Notes: generated from the sequence alone by a model not told the origin. A DNA stretch of 64,000 bases from Methylococcales symbiont of Hymedesmia sp. n. MRB-2018 (GCA_003666385.1 QPIN01000062.1:1-64000), one strand, 5' to 3'; shown: positions 1-9,023, counted from the first letter of the stretch. Program-made: numbers and translations.

Positions 1-2
1 AA

Positions 3-134
3 TACCAAAACTATATCAAACATCTAGGATTAGCCTCTTTTAGCATTAATGATGAGCTAAAAAAACACGCCATAGAAAATCATGTTACTGTTTTGCAAAG
101 AAAAGGTAAGTTGATTGAATCTATTGCTGCTTAA
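3..134 (+). CDS. C-terminal end of an unidentified protein (5' cut by window edge)
   Basis: The only open frame reaching the left edge encodes about 43 residues ending ...KGKLIESIAA before a TAA stop at 132-134. It is rich in Lys, His and Glu and has no membrane segment. I do not recognise the family from this tail. It runs toward the convergent murJ gene, with only about 35 bases between the two stop codons. Confidence 0.4.
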   Translation, partial: YQNYIKHLGLASFSINDELKKHAIENHVTVLQRKGKLIESIAA

Positions 135-166
135 TTAATATTAAATTAGGGTAGCGCCCCTTATAT

Positions 167-185
167 AGAGTTATGCTGAGGTCTC
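167..185. repeat. Solo end of the 141-bp IS5-like miniature element
   Basis: On the minus strand these 19 bases read GAGACCTCAGCATAACTCT, identical to the outer end of the full 141-bp elements at 18208, 42593, 51774 and 58760. The similarity stops after this end, so it is a remnant. It overlaps the last codons of murJ and contributes that gene's TAA stop. Confidence 0.7.
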
Positions 186-1712
186 GCTTGAAAATTGCTT
201 AGGTCTAATACCTGTCAATATGAGTGATAATGTATAAACCAACCCTCCTGCAATAATCCAGATTGCAAGATTTAACACCTTATCAAAGGCTGACCATTCA
301 AACCACTGATTGTTATCAACGCAAATATATAAAAATAGTACCATCATTTCACTAGCAAAAATGACTTTGACAATAAAGTTAGCCCAATTTTTGTCTGGCT
401 TATAAATGTTATCTTTGAGTAAGCGGGTTAATAAAAGCGATGCATTAAAAAATGCACCCAAGGAAGTCGCCAATGCTAATCCTGCATGTGCTAGAGGAAA
501 TACTAATGCGATATTTAAACCCATGTTTGCAAACATGGCATAAACACCAAAACGCACAGGGGTTTTCATGTCTTTACGAGAGGTAAATCCAGGTACCAAC
601 ACTTTAACTAATATAAAGCCCAATAACCCAATCGCATACGCCATTAAGCTTTGCCCAGCTAACTGTACATCTTGGCTGCTGAATTGATCATATTGAAATA
701 AGGTCGATAACATAGGTTCTGCAAGCATAAGTAATCCCACTGAAGCAGGAACACCAATTAATAGTACAAGCCGTAACGCCCAATCCATAGATTTTGAAAA
801 GGCGACTGGATCGTTAGCCGCGTGATTCTTTGATAAATTAGGCAAAATGACGGTCGCCAATGCAATACCAAAAATACCCAGTGGAAACTCAACCAGTCTG
901 TCTGAATAATACAACCATGAGACACTGCCTGCTGCTAAGAAGGAGGCAATCAAGGTGTCTAAAAGTAAATTAATTTGAGTTACTGAAACAGCAAAAAGGG
1001 CAGGCACCATCAATTTTAAAATGCGTTTAACGCCATCGTCTTTAAAGCCCAGTTTTAAGCGTGGTAACAAACCTAAGTGATGCAATGCGGGAAGCTGGAA
1101 TAATAACTGCACTATGCCTGCAACAAATACTCCCCAAGCTAAAGCAACGATAGGATCAGGCATTAAAGGCGCAAGCCATATAGCTGCAACGATCATGCAG
1201 ATATTTAAAAATACCGGGGTAAAAGCAGGAATGGCAAATTTGCCGTGAGAATTTAAAATGCCACCAGCAAAAGCCACTAAAGAAATAAAGAATAAATAAG
1301 GAAAAGTGATTCTAAGCATTTGCACCGCTAAATCATATTGTTTTCCTTCATGATCAAAGCCAGGGGCAAAGGCTGTAATTAGAACAGGCGCGGCAATAAC
1401 ACCAACAATAGTGACCAAAAATAAAATAAAAGCCAGTGTACCTGCCGTTCTTTCAATAAAACACTTTAAGGCGGCTTTGCTACCCTGCTCTTTATAATCT
1501 GACAGTACAGGTACAAAGGCTTGAGAGAATGCACCTTCAGCAAACAAACGGCGCATAAAATTGGGGATTTTAAAAGCAACAAAAAAAGCATCTGTGGCAG
1601 AGTCAATGCCAAACACGCGAGCAAATAACATATCTCTGATAAACCCAAAAATGCGTGATACCATCGTCATGCTACTGACAATAGCAGTTGATTTAAAAAG
1701 TTGTTGACTCAC
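171..1712 (-). CDS. murJ: Lipid II flippase MurJ
   Basis: MurJ moves the peptidoglycan precursor lipid II across the inner membrane and is essential for wall synthesis in gammaproteobacteria. The 513-residue product has the usual length, about 14 hydrophobic segments, and the N-terminal arginine/aspartate cavity residues of the MVF (MOP) superfamily (R20, R26, D41 and R54, matching R18, R24, D39 and R52 of the E. coli protein). The start is GTG, which gives the conserved opening SQQLFKSTAIVS. It diverges from rpsT, a common arrangement. The last residues, SSETSA, and the stop codon fall inside a transposable-element end, so the original C-terminus has probably been altered slightly. Confidence 0.97.
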   Translation of the reverse strand: MSQQLFKSTAIVSSMTMVSRIFGFIRDMLFARVFGIDSATDAFFVAFKIPNFMRRLFAEGAFSQAFVPVLSDYKEQGSKAALKCFIERTAGTLAFILFLVTIVGVIAAPVLITAFAPGFDHEGKQYDLAVQMLRITFPYLFFISLVAFAGGILNSHGKFAIPAFTPVFLNICMIVAAIWLAPLMPDPIVALAWGVFVAGIVQLLFQLPALHHLGLLPRLKLGFKDDGVKRILKLMVPALFAVSVTQINLLLDTLIASFLAAGSVSWLYYSDRLVEFPLGIFGIALATVILPNLSKNHAANDPVAFSKSMDWALRLVLLIGVPASVGLLMLAEPMLSTLFQYDQFSSQDVQLAGQSLMAYAIGLLGFILVKVLVPGFTSRKDMKTPVRFGVYAMFANMGLNIALVFPLAHAGLALATSLGAFFNASLLLTRLLKDNIYKPDKNWANFIVKVIFASEMMVLFLYICVDNNQWFEWSAFDKVLNLAIWIIAGGLVYTLSLILTGIRPKQFSSETSA

Positions 1713-1738
1713 TGTTAGCTACCTGACCGTAAAATATG

Positions 1739-1767
1739 TTGACAATCATATCATCGTCAAAGATAAT
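1739..1767 (+). promoter_or_regulatory. Sigma-70 promoter for rpsT
   Basis: A consensus -35 box TTGACA (1739-1744) and a -10 box GATAAT (1762-1767) are separated by exactly 17 bases. They lie about 35 bases upstream of the rpsT start codon, in the divergent gap with murJ. Confidence 0.75.
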
Positions 1768-1802
1768 ATGCGGTTCTTAAATTAACAGATTGAATCGGTA
1801 CT

Positions 1803-2066
1803 ATGGCTAACACAGCACAAGCGAAAAAAAGAGCACGTCAGGCAGAAAAAAGTCGTATCCGCAATGCAAGTCAACGCAGTAATATGCGTACTTTTATAAA
1901 AAAAGTAATTGCAAGCATTGAATCTGGCGATAAAGAAGCAGCTCAAGTAGCTTATAAAGCAGTGGTTTCTACTATTGATAAAGCCGTATCAAAAGGTCTA
2001 ATCCATAAAAATAAAGCAGCACGCAGTAAAAGCAGATTGAGCACACGAGTCAATTCAATAGCTTAA
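1803..2066 (+). CDS. rpsT: 30S ribosomal protein S20
   Basis: S20 is a primary 16S rRNA-binding protein of the small subunit. The 87-residue, strongly basic product begins [16 protein letters not shown] and keeps the helical family pattern ([18 protein letters not shown], then [13 protein letters not shown]). Length and neighbour (murJ, divergent) are typical. It is a single-gene transcript from a near-consensus promoter. No convincing terminator is visible on its own strand directly downstream. Confidence 0.97.
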   Translation: MANTAQAKKRARQAEKSRIRNASQRSNMRTFIKKVIASIESGDKEAAQVAYKAVVSTIDKAVSKGLIHKNKAARSKSRLSTRVNSIA

Positions 2067-2097
2067 ATGCAAAAAAATGCAACGCAGAAGAAATATT

Positions 2098-2115
2098 AAA
2101 AAACTGAGAACTCAG
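2098..2115 (-). terminator. Candidate intrinsic terminator for cobQ, built from a repeat end
   Basis: On the minus strand CTGAG-TT-CTCAG is followed by six T residues, 46 bases past the cobQ stop. The right part (2106-2120) reads GAGAACTCAGCATAA, the other outer end of the 141-bp miniature element. The stem is only 5 bp, so strength is uncertain. Confidence 0.4.
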
Positions 2116-2160
2116 CATAAAAAAAACATATTGCAGATTAATATTTATCACGACTATTAA

Positions 2161-3633
2161 TCACCCCAAAAATTTCCGCAACACTTCATTGAATAAAGAA
2201 AAATTAAAATGACGCTCTACTGTATCAGCAAATAAATTAATCCCTGCCTCACGCTCTTGCTCTAAATCAATCGTTTCTGTTACTGAACACCCCGCCCAGT
2301 TTAATAAAGTTTGACAGGCTTGAGGGGTATCAAATAAACCATGTAAATAAGTCCCCAGCACTAAATTATCTTTAGAAAAAGCACCTTCTGAATGCCCGTC
2401 AATCATCATTACGGGGTTATTTAATGCATTCCCTGTGGTGATGCCTGCATGTATTTCATAAGCAGAAACAGGACAATCATTTATCATTAGAGTCCCCTTT
2501 ACTTTTTGTAATATTTTTTCACTTTGTAATATAGTTTCCATATCCAAAAAACCTAAGCCATCACAAGATCGCCTCTCACCTTCTATGCCGTCTGGATCAT
2601 GAATTTTTTTACCTAATATTTGAAATCCACCGCATAGCCCTATCAATTTCCCGCCATACCTTAGATGTTTATTAATAAAATCATCCCACCCCATATCGAA
2701 TAACCACGCCATATCATCTATAACAGACTTACTACCCGCTAAGATGATTAAATCAGTATTTCCACATTCAGCAGGGTCTTGCAAAAATCGCACAGAAGTT
2801 TGTGGATGCAATAATAAAGGATCAAAATCCGTATGATTACTGATTCTAGGAAACCGTGGAATCACAATATCAAACCCTGTGTTTTGATTTTTTTTGTTCT
2901 GAGTCAAAGACACCGAGTCTTCTGCATCCAAATAAAAACCATGAAGATAAGGAAGTACAGCTAAAACGGGTTTCCCTGTGTGCTGCTGCAACCAGTCTAT
3001 GCCTGGCTGAAGCAAAGCAATATCCCCTCTAAAACGATTAATGACAAAACCGAGCACTCGCTCTCGCTCGGTTTCTGAAAGCAATTCAAGCGTACCTACA
3101 ATATGGGCAAAAACGCCACCTTTATCAATATCTGCAATTAAAATCACAGGGCAGTCCACAGCTTCTGCAAAGCCCATATTGGCAATATCACCTTCACGTA
3201 AATTAATTTCTGCGGGGCTGCCAGCTCCTTCAACAATAATCAACTGGTATTGCTGAAGCAGTCTATTATGAGACTCTAAAACAGCTTGCATTGCCTGGTT
3301 TTTAAAATAATGATATTGCTTGGCAGAAAGATTCTCATGGGCTTTACCATGAATAATAACTTGCGCGGTTTTATCCGAATTAGATTTTAATAGGATGGGA
3401 TTCATATCGGTATGAGGTTCCAACTTACAAGCAGCCGCTTGCACTGCTTGCGCCCTGCCAATCTCCCCACCATCGACTGTCACTGCACTATTCAGTGCCA
3501 TATTTTGCGGTTTGAACGGTGCGACTTTAATACCTTGCCGATAATAATAGCGACATAAAGCAGTGACCAAGGCACTTTTTCCAGCATCGGAAGTAGTGCC
3601 TTGAATCATCAGTGTTTTCAATTTTTGGTGCAT
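2161..3633 (-). CDS. cobQ: Cobyric acid synthase (glutamine-hydrolysing)
   Basis: CobQ amidates four peripheral carboxylates of adenosylcobyrinic acid a,c-diamide, a late step of cobalamin synthesis in the cytoplasm. The 490-residue product starts with a dethiobiotin-synthetase-like nucleotide-binding segment ([15 protein letters not shown]) and ends with a class I glutamine amidotransferase domain, with its nucleophile in GLCGGFQ (near residue 334) and a histidine in YLHGLFD (near residue 431). Length is normal for the family. It diverges from cbiB and cobC, with which it forms a small B12 cluster. I saw no cobalamin riboswitch in the 63-base divergent gap. Confidence 0.96.
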   Translation of the reverse strand: MHQKLKTLMIQGTTSDAGKSALVTALCRYYYRQGIKVAPFKPQNMALNSAVTVDGGEIGRAQAVQAAACKLEPHTDMNPILLKSNSDKTAQVIIHGKAHENLSAKQYHYFKNQAMQAVLESHNRLLQQYQLIIVEGAGSPAEINLREGDIANMGFAEAVDCPVILIADIDKGGVFAHIVGTLELLSETERERVLGFVINRFRGDIALLQPGIDWLQQHTGKPVLAVLPYLHGFYLDAEDSVSLTQNKKNQNTGFDIVIPRFPRISNHTDFDPLLLHPQTSVRFLQDPAECGNTDLIILAGSKSVIDDMAWLFDMGWDDFINKHLRYGGKLIGLCGGFQILGKKIHDPDGIEGERRSCDGLGFLDMETILQSEKILQKVKGTLMINDCPVSAYEIHAGITTGNALNNPVMMIDGHSEGAFSKDNLVLGTYLHGLFDTPQACQTLLNWAGCSVTETIDLEQEREAGINLFADTVERHFNFSLFNEVLRKFLG

Positions 3634-3696
3634 TGAATTAAGATTATCTGCAATTAAATTTGTATAATAATGAGAAAGGAATAAACAAGAAACCTA

Positions 3697-4623
3697 ATGA
3701 GCCTGACATTTACCATTATTTTAGCCGTTCTACTGGATCAATGGCTAGGAGAACCCAAAAAATATCACCCACTGGTTTTCTTTGGAGACTATGCCCAGCG
3801 TATTGAAACCTGTTTGAATAAACCGTCTTGCTCTACTACTCAGATAAAAAGTTTAGGCCTATTCGCCTTAATCTTGTTAATTATACCTTTAAGTTTATTG
3901 CCGATCTTACTCAATCAGTGGTACTGGTTAAATCTCATTTGCGCACCTGTCATTCTGTATTTTTGTATTGCAGCAAAAAGTCTCAGACAACATGCAAACG
4001 CTGTTTTTATCGCATTAAACAACAATGACCTTGATCTGGCAAAACAGAAAGTGGCTATGATTGTTAGTAGACAAACAGAGAAAATGAGCGCTGATGATAT
4101 TCGACGAGCCACGATTGAATCCATTTTAGAAAATGGAGCTGATGCTGTTTTTGCGCCATTATTCTGGTTTATAGTCGCAGGCCCTGCCGGTGCTATTTTA
4201 TATCGCCTCAGCAATACACTGGATGCTATGTGGGGATATAAGAATCAACGCTATCTATATTTTGGCTGGGCAGCAGCACGTTTTGATGACATTCTAAATT
4301 GGATTCCTGCACGTTTGACAGCACTAAGCTACTCACTATTAGGTCATAGAAAATTAGCATTCAATTGCTGGCAACAACAAGCACATTTACTCAATAGCCC
4401 TAATGCTGGCCCAGTTATGACAGCAGGTGCAGGTGCACTTAATATACAGCTAGGTGGCCCTGCCTGGTATCACCATAAACTCAAAAATAAAATTTTTTTT
4501 GGGACAACGAATACGGCAAATGATCATGACATTGAAAAAGCCAATAAATTAATTACTCATAGCCTTTATTTATGGATTTTCATTGTAATCATCACTCAAG
4601 CCCTCGGAGAAAGTCTTGCTTGA
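3697..4623 (+). CDS. cbiB: Adenosylcobinamide-phosphate synthase CbiB
   Basis: This inner-membrane enzyme attaches the aminopropanol (phosphate) arm to adenosylcobyric acid. The 308-residue protein has several hydrophobic helices and family motifs: DQWLGEPKKYHP near the N-terminus, ESILENGADAVFAPLFW, and the C-terminal NSPNAGPVMTAGAGALNIQLGG. It is also called CobD in the Pseudomonas nomenclature. The 3' end overlaps the next gene by 8 bases, so the two are probably translationally coupled, and the products act in consecutive steps. Confidence 0.95.
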   Translation: MSLTFTIILAVLLDQWLGEPKKYHPLVFFGDYAQRIETCLNKPSCSTTQIKSLGLFALILLIIPLSLLPILLNQWYWLNLICAPVILYFCIAAKSLRQHANAVFIALNNNDLDLAKQKVAMIVSRQTEKMSADDIRRATIESILENGADAVFAPLFWFIVAGPAGAILYRLSNTLDAMWGYKNQRYLYFGWAAARFDDILNWIPARLTALSYSLLGHRKLAFNCWQQQAHLLNSPNAGPVMTAGAGALNIQLGGPAWYHHKLKNKIFFGTTNTANDHDIEKANKLITHSLYLWIFIVIITQALGESLA

Positions 4624-5605
4624 ACATGGAGGTCATTTAATTGATGCCTCAAAAAAATATAACATTCCCTTGGATCGATGGACCGATTTATCGACAGGCA
4701 TTAATCCCAATGGCTGGCCTATACCAACAATACCCACTCGTTGCTGGCAAAGATTACCTGAGTCTTCAGATGATTTAATCTCGGCTGCCAAAAACTATTA
4801 TCAATGCCAATCCATTCTAGCTGTCGCTGGTTCACAAGCCGCCATTCAAATATTACCTTTACTAAGATCGCGTTCAACGGTCGGCGTATTATCACCTGCT
4901 TATTCCGAACACGGCTACAGATGGAAAAAAGCAGGACACGAAGTCATTGAACTAGCCATAGAAACAATAGATACTCAAATAGATAAAATGGATGTTTTGA
5001 TTATAATCAACCCCAATAACCCGACAGCCCAGCAGTTTAGTAAGGAACAATTACTGGCCTGGCATAAACAGCTTTGTCAACATAATGGATGGCTAATAGT
5101 TGACGAAGCATTTATTGATAGCACACCAGAAAACAGTCTATCCAGTCAGACGATAAAAAAGGGTCTTATTATATTACGCTCTATCGGTAAATTTTTTGGA
5201 CTAGCTGGTATTAGAAGCGGTTTTGTTATCGCTGATGAGACTCTTCTTAACGCTCTCAATGCAAAACTCGGGCCGTGGGCTATAAGTCATCCAAGCAGAT
5301 ATATTGCCAGCCTGGCATTACAAGATAGTCACTGGCAAAAACAGACAAGGAAAACACTTAAAAAACAGACTGAGCAACTATCACTGGTATTAACAAATAA
5401 TGCTTTACAAGCCGATGGAAAATCAGATTTGTTTCAATGGGTAAAAACAACAGATGCTAAAAATATTCATCACTTTTTAGCACAATATGGAATTCTTACA
5501 CGGCTCTTTACTGCCCCTTTAAGTCTACGTTTTGGACTCGCCAAAAATGAGCAACAACTCATACTTTTAGATAAAGCTTTAAAAGCCTATCGATCAGCCA
5601 GGTAA
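4616..5605 (+). CDS. cobC: Threonine-phosphate decarboxylase (PLP-dependent), cobalamin pathway
   Basis: This enzyme makes (R)-1-amino-2-propanol phosphate from threonine phosphate, the precursor of the nucleotide-loop linker of B12 (CobD in Salmonella, CobC in Pseudomonas). The 329-residue class I/II aminotransferase fold shows DLSTGINPNGWP near the N-terminus, the NPNNPT motif, VDEAFID, and the PLP lysine in SIGKFFGLAG. The start is TTG, inside the cbiB coding end; it gives the usual opening LEHGGHLIDASKKY. Together with cbiB it supplies and attaches the linker. Confidence 0.92.
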   Translation: MLEHGGHLIDASKKYNIPLDRWTDLSTGINPNGWPIPTIPTRCWQRLPESSDDLISAAKNYYQCQSILAVAGSQAAIQILPLLRSRSTVGVLSPAYSEHGYRWKKAGHEVIELAIETIDTQIDKMDVLIIINPNNPTAQQFSKEQLLAWHKQLCQHNGWLIVDEAFIDSTPENSLSSQTIKKGLIILRSIGKFFGLAGIRSGFVIADETLLNALNAKLGPWAISHPSRYIASLALQDSHWQKQTRKTLKKQTEQLSLVLTNNALQADGKSDLFQWVKTTDAKNIHHFLAQYGILTRLFTAPLSLRFGLAKNEQQLILLDKALKAYRSAR

Positions 5606-5639
5606 AAAATAAAGTATAATTTAACTTCAAAATCATTAT

Positions 5640-5716
5640 GCGCCTGTAGCTCAGATGGATAGAGTACCGCCCTCCGAAGGCGGTGGTCGGCGGTTCGAAT
5701 CCGCCTGGGCGCACCA
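5640..5716 (+). tRNA. tRNA-Arg (anticodon CCG)
   Basis: The 77-base cloverleaf has acceptor GCGCCTG paired with TGGGCGC, an anticodon stem CCGCC/GGCGG around loop CTCCGAA (anticodon CCG), and a T-arm with GGTTCGAATCC. The CCA end is encoded. It reads CGG codons. It sits 34 bases after cobC. Confidence 0.95.
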
Positions 5717-5778
5717 TTTTGTTTTCACCCTTTAATGATGTGCCAACACTTTTATCCTGCACATCAAAATTTACTTGT

Positions 5779-5803
5779 TATACCATTTTCAAGAATAAAT
5801 GGC
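5779..5803. repeat. Short 25-bp dispersed repeat (copy 1)
   Basis: These 25 bases are the exact reverse complement of 9454-9478, and a degenerate copy lies near 18181-18206. In the latter two places the motif follows directly after a 157-bp palindromic repeat. The rest of the 5717-5969 gap contains small GC-rich inverted repeats (for example GGGCTT-AA-AAGCCC near 5822) and no gene. Confidence 0.6.
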
Positions 5804-5969
5804 ATAGACCCAAAAATAAAGGGGCTTAAAAGCCCTCTCCAAAGGGATGCCTATAGGGAAGGCAGAGATTGTTCCAGACAATCTGACTGCATTTCCACCA
5901 TCCTTGGCGGTCATAGGTAAGGGGCGTAAGCAGGAGCGGAAGCTTTGCCTACAGGTAATTACTATTAAA

Positions 5970-7268
5970 TCAAGTATTGATGATTTCCGCACCCATTAAC
6001 AAGGTCGGTAGGTAGATTGAAATTTGTGGAACAAAAGTAATTAGTATTAAAAAACCCAGCATTAACAACAGCCACGGTATTGTGGCTTTAATGACGCTGA
6101 TTAACGGCATACCAGTGATACTGGAGGTGGCAAACAGATTCAGCCCAACAGGCGGTGTGAGCATACCAATTTCCATATTAACTACCATGATAATACCTAA
6201 ATGAATAGGGTCAATACCAAGTTGTGTGGCAATTGGAAACAGAATGGGTGCCACAATTAGTAATATTGCTGATGGCTCCATAAAATTACCAGCAATTAGT
6301 AAGATTAAGTTAACAATTAGCAAAAACCCCCAAACTGGCAAACCAAATGAGATAATGACCTCGGCAATCTCGTGTGGAATACGCTCATTAGTTAGAACAA
6401 ATGCAAATAACATTGCATTGACAATAATAAACATCAGCATAATGGAAGTTTTTGCCGAATCTCTGATAATGGCTGGCACTTCACTAATTTTGACATCTTT
6501 ATAAATAAATACACTCAAGGCGAAAGCATAAACTGCGGCAACTGCTGCTGCTTCAGTTGGGGTAAAAATCCCTCCGTAAATACCACCAATAATAATGACC
6601 ACTAAAAACAAGGAGCCTGAGGATTGAGTGAAGGCTTTTATTAGCTCGGAAAAACCTTTGAAAGGGACACTGGGATAGTTTTTTGCTCTGGCAGTAATAT
6701 AAATAGCAATCATCATCATTAAGCCGATAATCAAACCAGGAATAACGCCTGCTAAGAACATTCTACCAACCGAAACTTCAGTTGCTGCGGCATAAACCAC
6801 CATTACAATTGAAGGTGGGATTAGTATGCCCATTGTGCCAGCGGAGCTAATAACACCTGCTGCATAGGCTTTTGGGTAGCCTTCTCTAACCATGCCAGCA
6901 ATGACAATCGAGCCAATGGCAATGACAGTTGCAGGTGAAGAACCTGAGACTGCCGCAAACATCATACAAGCCAAAACAGATGCCATTGGTAGCCCACCTT
7001 TCATCCAACCAATGCTGGCTATTGCAAAATCAATCAAGCGTTGAGCAGCCCCACCTTTTGATAAAAATGAAGAGGCCAAAATAAAGAAAGGAATCGCCAT
7101 CAGCGTGTAATGCTCTGTGGAGTCAAACAGGTGCGCAGCAAGAGAGGCGAGCGACTCATCGCCGAACAATAAAATCACTAACACGCTTGAAAGTCCGAGC
7201 GAAAATGCCACAGGCACACCAATTGCCATCAAGCCAAACAATAAAGTGAATAAAGTGAAAATAATCAC
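5970..7268 (-). CDS. dctM: TRAP transporter large permease (DctM family)
   Basis: This is the large membrane subunit of a tripartite ATP-independent periplasmic transporter, which uses the sodium or proton gradient to import organic acids caught by the binding protein. The 432-residue product has about 12 hydrophobic helices and typical family sequence (AIPFFILASSFLSKGG, SSAGTMGILIPPSIVMVVYA, GIFTPTEAAAVAAVYA, EIGMLTPPVGLNLFA). It is the last gene of the dctP-dctQ-dctM set. The gap from dctQ is 139 bases, unusually wide, and contains a pair of IS5-like ends. Substrate is probably a C4-dicarboxylate, but this cannot be fixed from sequence. Confidence 0.93.
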   Translation of the reverse strand: MIIFTLFTLLFGLMAIGVPVAFSLGLSSVLVILLFGDESLASLAAHLFDSTEHYTLMAIPFFILASSFLSKGGAAQRLIDFAIASIGWMKGGLPMASVLACMMFAAVSGSSPATVIAIGSIVIAGMVREGYPKAYAAGVISSAGTMGILIPPSIVMVVYAAATEVSVGRMFLAGVIPGLIIGLMMMIAIYITARAKNYPSVPFKGFSELIKAFTQSSGSLFLVVIIIGGIYGGIFTPTEAAAVAAVYAFALSVFIYKDVKISEVPAIIRDSAKTSIMLMFIIVNAMLFAFVLTNERIPHEIAEVIISFGLPVWGFLLIVNLILLIAGNFMEPSAILLIVAPILFPIATQLGIDPIHLGIIMVVNMEIGMLTPPVGLNLFATSSITGMPLISVIKATIPWLLLMLGFLILITFVPQISIYLPTLLMGAEIINT

Positions 7269-7271
7269 TGC

Positions 7272-7383
7272 AAGACCTTTGTGTGAATATGGATAATCAT
7301 CAAAACGCCGCCTTCTGGCAACTTGACGGATTTATTAAAAACTGTCATTTTGCTAATTGCTTCCCTGTTTATACAAAGGTCTC
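7272..7383. repeat. Possible miniature element with IS5-like inverted ends
   Basis: AAGACCTTTGTGTGAAT (7272-7288) faces GTTTATACAAAGGTCTC (7367-7383), whose complement is GAGACCTTTGTATAAAC. The ends resemble the IS5-like end at 51953-51970 (GAGACCTTTGCATAAATC). The 112-bp unit sits between dctQ and dctM, and its left end is only 4 bases from the dctM start codon. Confidence 0.4.
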
Positions 7384-7407
7384 ACTGTTTATTTTTGGAT
7401 TAGGGTT

Positions 7408-7914
7408 CTAAGGCTCATCAATGCGAACATCAAAATGCATGGTGGTAATTTTATTGTTTAAAATGTCCATCATCACTTCAAATAAACGAAAAAACATCAA
7501 TGCAAAACTCAGAGGCAAAATAATTTTAGCCTGCCATTCTAAAACAGCCAAGTCTTCAAGTTCAATTTCGATGTTTTTGAGTAATGCGATATATTCGTAG
7601 CTGCCTATCAACATAATAATGACAAATATCATGCAGCAAAAAACGGCAAATAACGCAATATTTTTTTGATTTTTTTTGCAAAATAGATTAACCACACTAT
7701 CAACTGCTATATGCGCACCAACTTTGATAACATAAGATGCACCCAATAAAACCAGCCAAGCAAACAAATAAGTGCTAACTTCTAACGCCCAAACTGCACC
7801 CGAATTAAACACATATCTAGCAATAACCTGAGAAAAGGTAATTAATGTCATTGCAGTCAGCAATAATGTAATCAGCCCTGCTTCAATATTATTGATAATA
7901 TTAGAAAACTTCAT
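7408..7914 (-). CDS. dctQ: TRAP transporter small permease (DctQ family)
   Basis: The 168-residue protein has four hydrophobic helices. Family features are visible: an N-terminal helix with IEAGLITLLLTAMTLITFSQVIARYVF, then VWALEVSTYLFAWLVLLGASYVIKVGAHIAVD. It pairs with DctM in the inner membrane. Only 23 bases separate it from dctP upstream, so these two are clearly co-transcribed. The C-terminal tail after the last helix (residues about 150-168) is short and charged. Confidence 0.92.
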   Translation of the reverse strand: MKFSNIINNIEAGLITLLLTAMTLITFSQVIARYVFNSGAVWALEVSTYLFAWLVLLGASYVIKVGAHIAVDSVVNLFCKKNQKNIALFAVFCCMIFVIIMLIGSYEYIALLKNIEIELEDLAVLEWQAKIILPLSFALMFFRLFEVMMDILNNKITTMHFDVRIDEP

Positions 7915-7937
7915 AAACGCTGGTTATTTTGGGTGAA

Positions 7938-8975
7938 TTAGTTTTGAGCGTTGCATTGTTGAACAGCGGCAATATTGTCTTTGCCAACTTGATTTTCAAA
8001 TTGCGACCAAACTGGTTTCATAACATCAATCCATTGTTGTTTTTGCAAATGAGTTAAAGTATGGACTTTGGTTTTGCCAGAATTAACAACAGCTTGCTGG
8101 TCTTTTTCGGCGGCTTCTAATGCAAATTCAACCACTTTATCAGTTACTTGTGCAATGATTTTCTCAAGCTCTAAGCGAATATCATTTGGCAGAGCGTCCC
8201 AAAATTCTTTATTGGTAACCAGTGCATATTCCAAAACACCATGATTAGAGACAGTTGTGTGTTTTTGCACTTCAAAAAATTTCTTTGAGCGAATGTTTGA
8301 CCAAGTGTTTTCTTGTCCGTCAATAACATTTGTTGCCAATGCGTTATAAACTTCAGCGAAAGCCATTTTTTGAGGATTGGCTTTGAGCGCCTCAAATTGT
8401 GCTTTAAGCACATCCGAACTCATAATACGAAATTTTAGCCCAGCTGCATCTTCAGGGCTAATTAATGGACGGTTAGCAGAAATTTGTTTCATACCGTTGA
8501 GCCAATAACCCAGCCCTTTAATGCCTTTATTCTGAACGGTATTTAGTAACTCCCGACCTTTATCCGAGTTGGTGAAGCAATTTAACGCTTGAGGATTTTT
8601 GAACAAGAAAGGTAAGTCAAATAATGCCCATTGTTTGGTATATTTACTAAACTTTGATAGTGACGGTGCCGCTAAATGTATATCGCCTAACAATAATGCT
8701 TTTAATGCCGTCTTGTCGTTATACAGTTGAGAATTTGGATAAATTTCAACACGAACTCTGCCTGCCAGTCTTTCATCGACAAGGTTTTTCAAAAGTATAG
8801 CGCCCTTCCCTTTTGGCGTGGTTTCAGTAGTCACATGCGAAAACTTAATGACAATTTCCTTATCATCTGACGGGGTTTTTGTTTTCATTACTGTCATTAC
8901 AACTACAACTACAACTACAGCTACAACAGCAATTACAACAGCGGTAAATGCGATTAATTTGGTATTCTTGCTCAT
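7938..8975 (-). CDS. dctP: TRAP transporter periplasmic solute-binding protein (DctP family)
   Basis: The binding protein captures a carboxylate in the periplasm and delivers it to DctQM. The 345-residue product has an N-terminal hydrophobic segment (residues 8-29) that is almost pure valine/alanine, then a DctP fold: IKFSHVTTETTPKGKGA, the ligand-contacting region LKFRIMSSDVLKAQFEALKANPQKMAFAEVYNAL (the arginine of KFRI is the usual carboxylate-binding residue), and GQENTWSNI. A signal-peptidase site is not obvious, so it may stay membrane-anchored. The valine tract is encoded by an imperfect 6-bp tandem repeat (about 8903-8935). It is the first gene of the operon. Confidence 0.92.
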   Translation of the reverse strand: MSKNTKLIAFTAVVIAVVAVVVVVVVMTVMKTKTPSDDKEIVIKFSHVTTETTPKGKGAILLKNLVDERLAGRVRVEIYPNSQLYNDKTALKALLLGDIHLAAPSLSKFSKYTKQWALFDLPFLFKNPQALNCFTNSDKGRELLNTVQNKGIKGLGYWLNGMKQISANRPLISPEDAAGLKFRIMSSDVLKAQFEALKANPQKMAFAEVYNALATNVIDGQENTWSNIRSKKFFEVQKHTTVSNHGVLEYALVTNKEFWDALPNDIRLELEKIIAQVTDKVVEFALEAAEKDQQAVVNSGKTKVHTLTHLQKQQWIDVMKPVWSQFENQVGKDNIAAVQQCNAQN

Positions 8976-9023
8976 AATATTTTTCCTTAAAAATTTGTAG
9001 CATTAATTTTATATTGGGCGAAT

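Noticed and set aside
171..2120. murJ-rpsT as cargo of a composite transposon, because element ends lie on both sides
   Set aside because: The ends point the wrong way: each is the outer edge of an element lying outside the pair, so they do not bracket it as transposon ends would.
3634..3696. Cobalamin riboswitch in front of the cob genes or cbtA
   Set aside because: No B12-box or conserved core could be found; the gaps are also too short.
5735..5992. Two opposing 60-67 codon frames between tRNA-Arg and dctM
   Set aside because: They overlap small inverted repeats and the 25-bp repeat, have no start signals, and resemble no protein.
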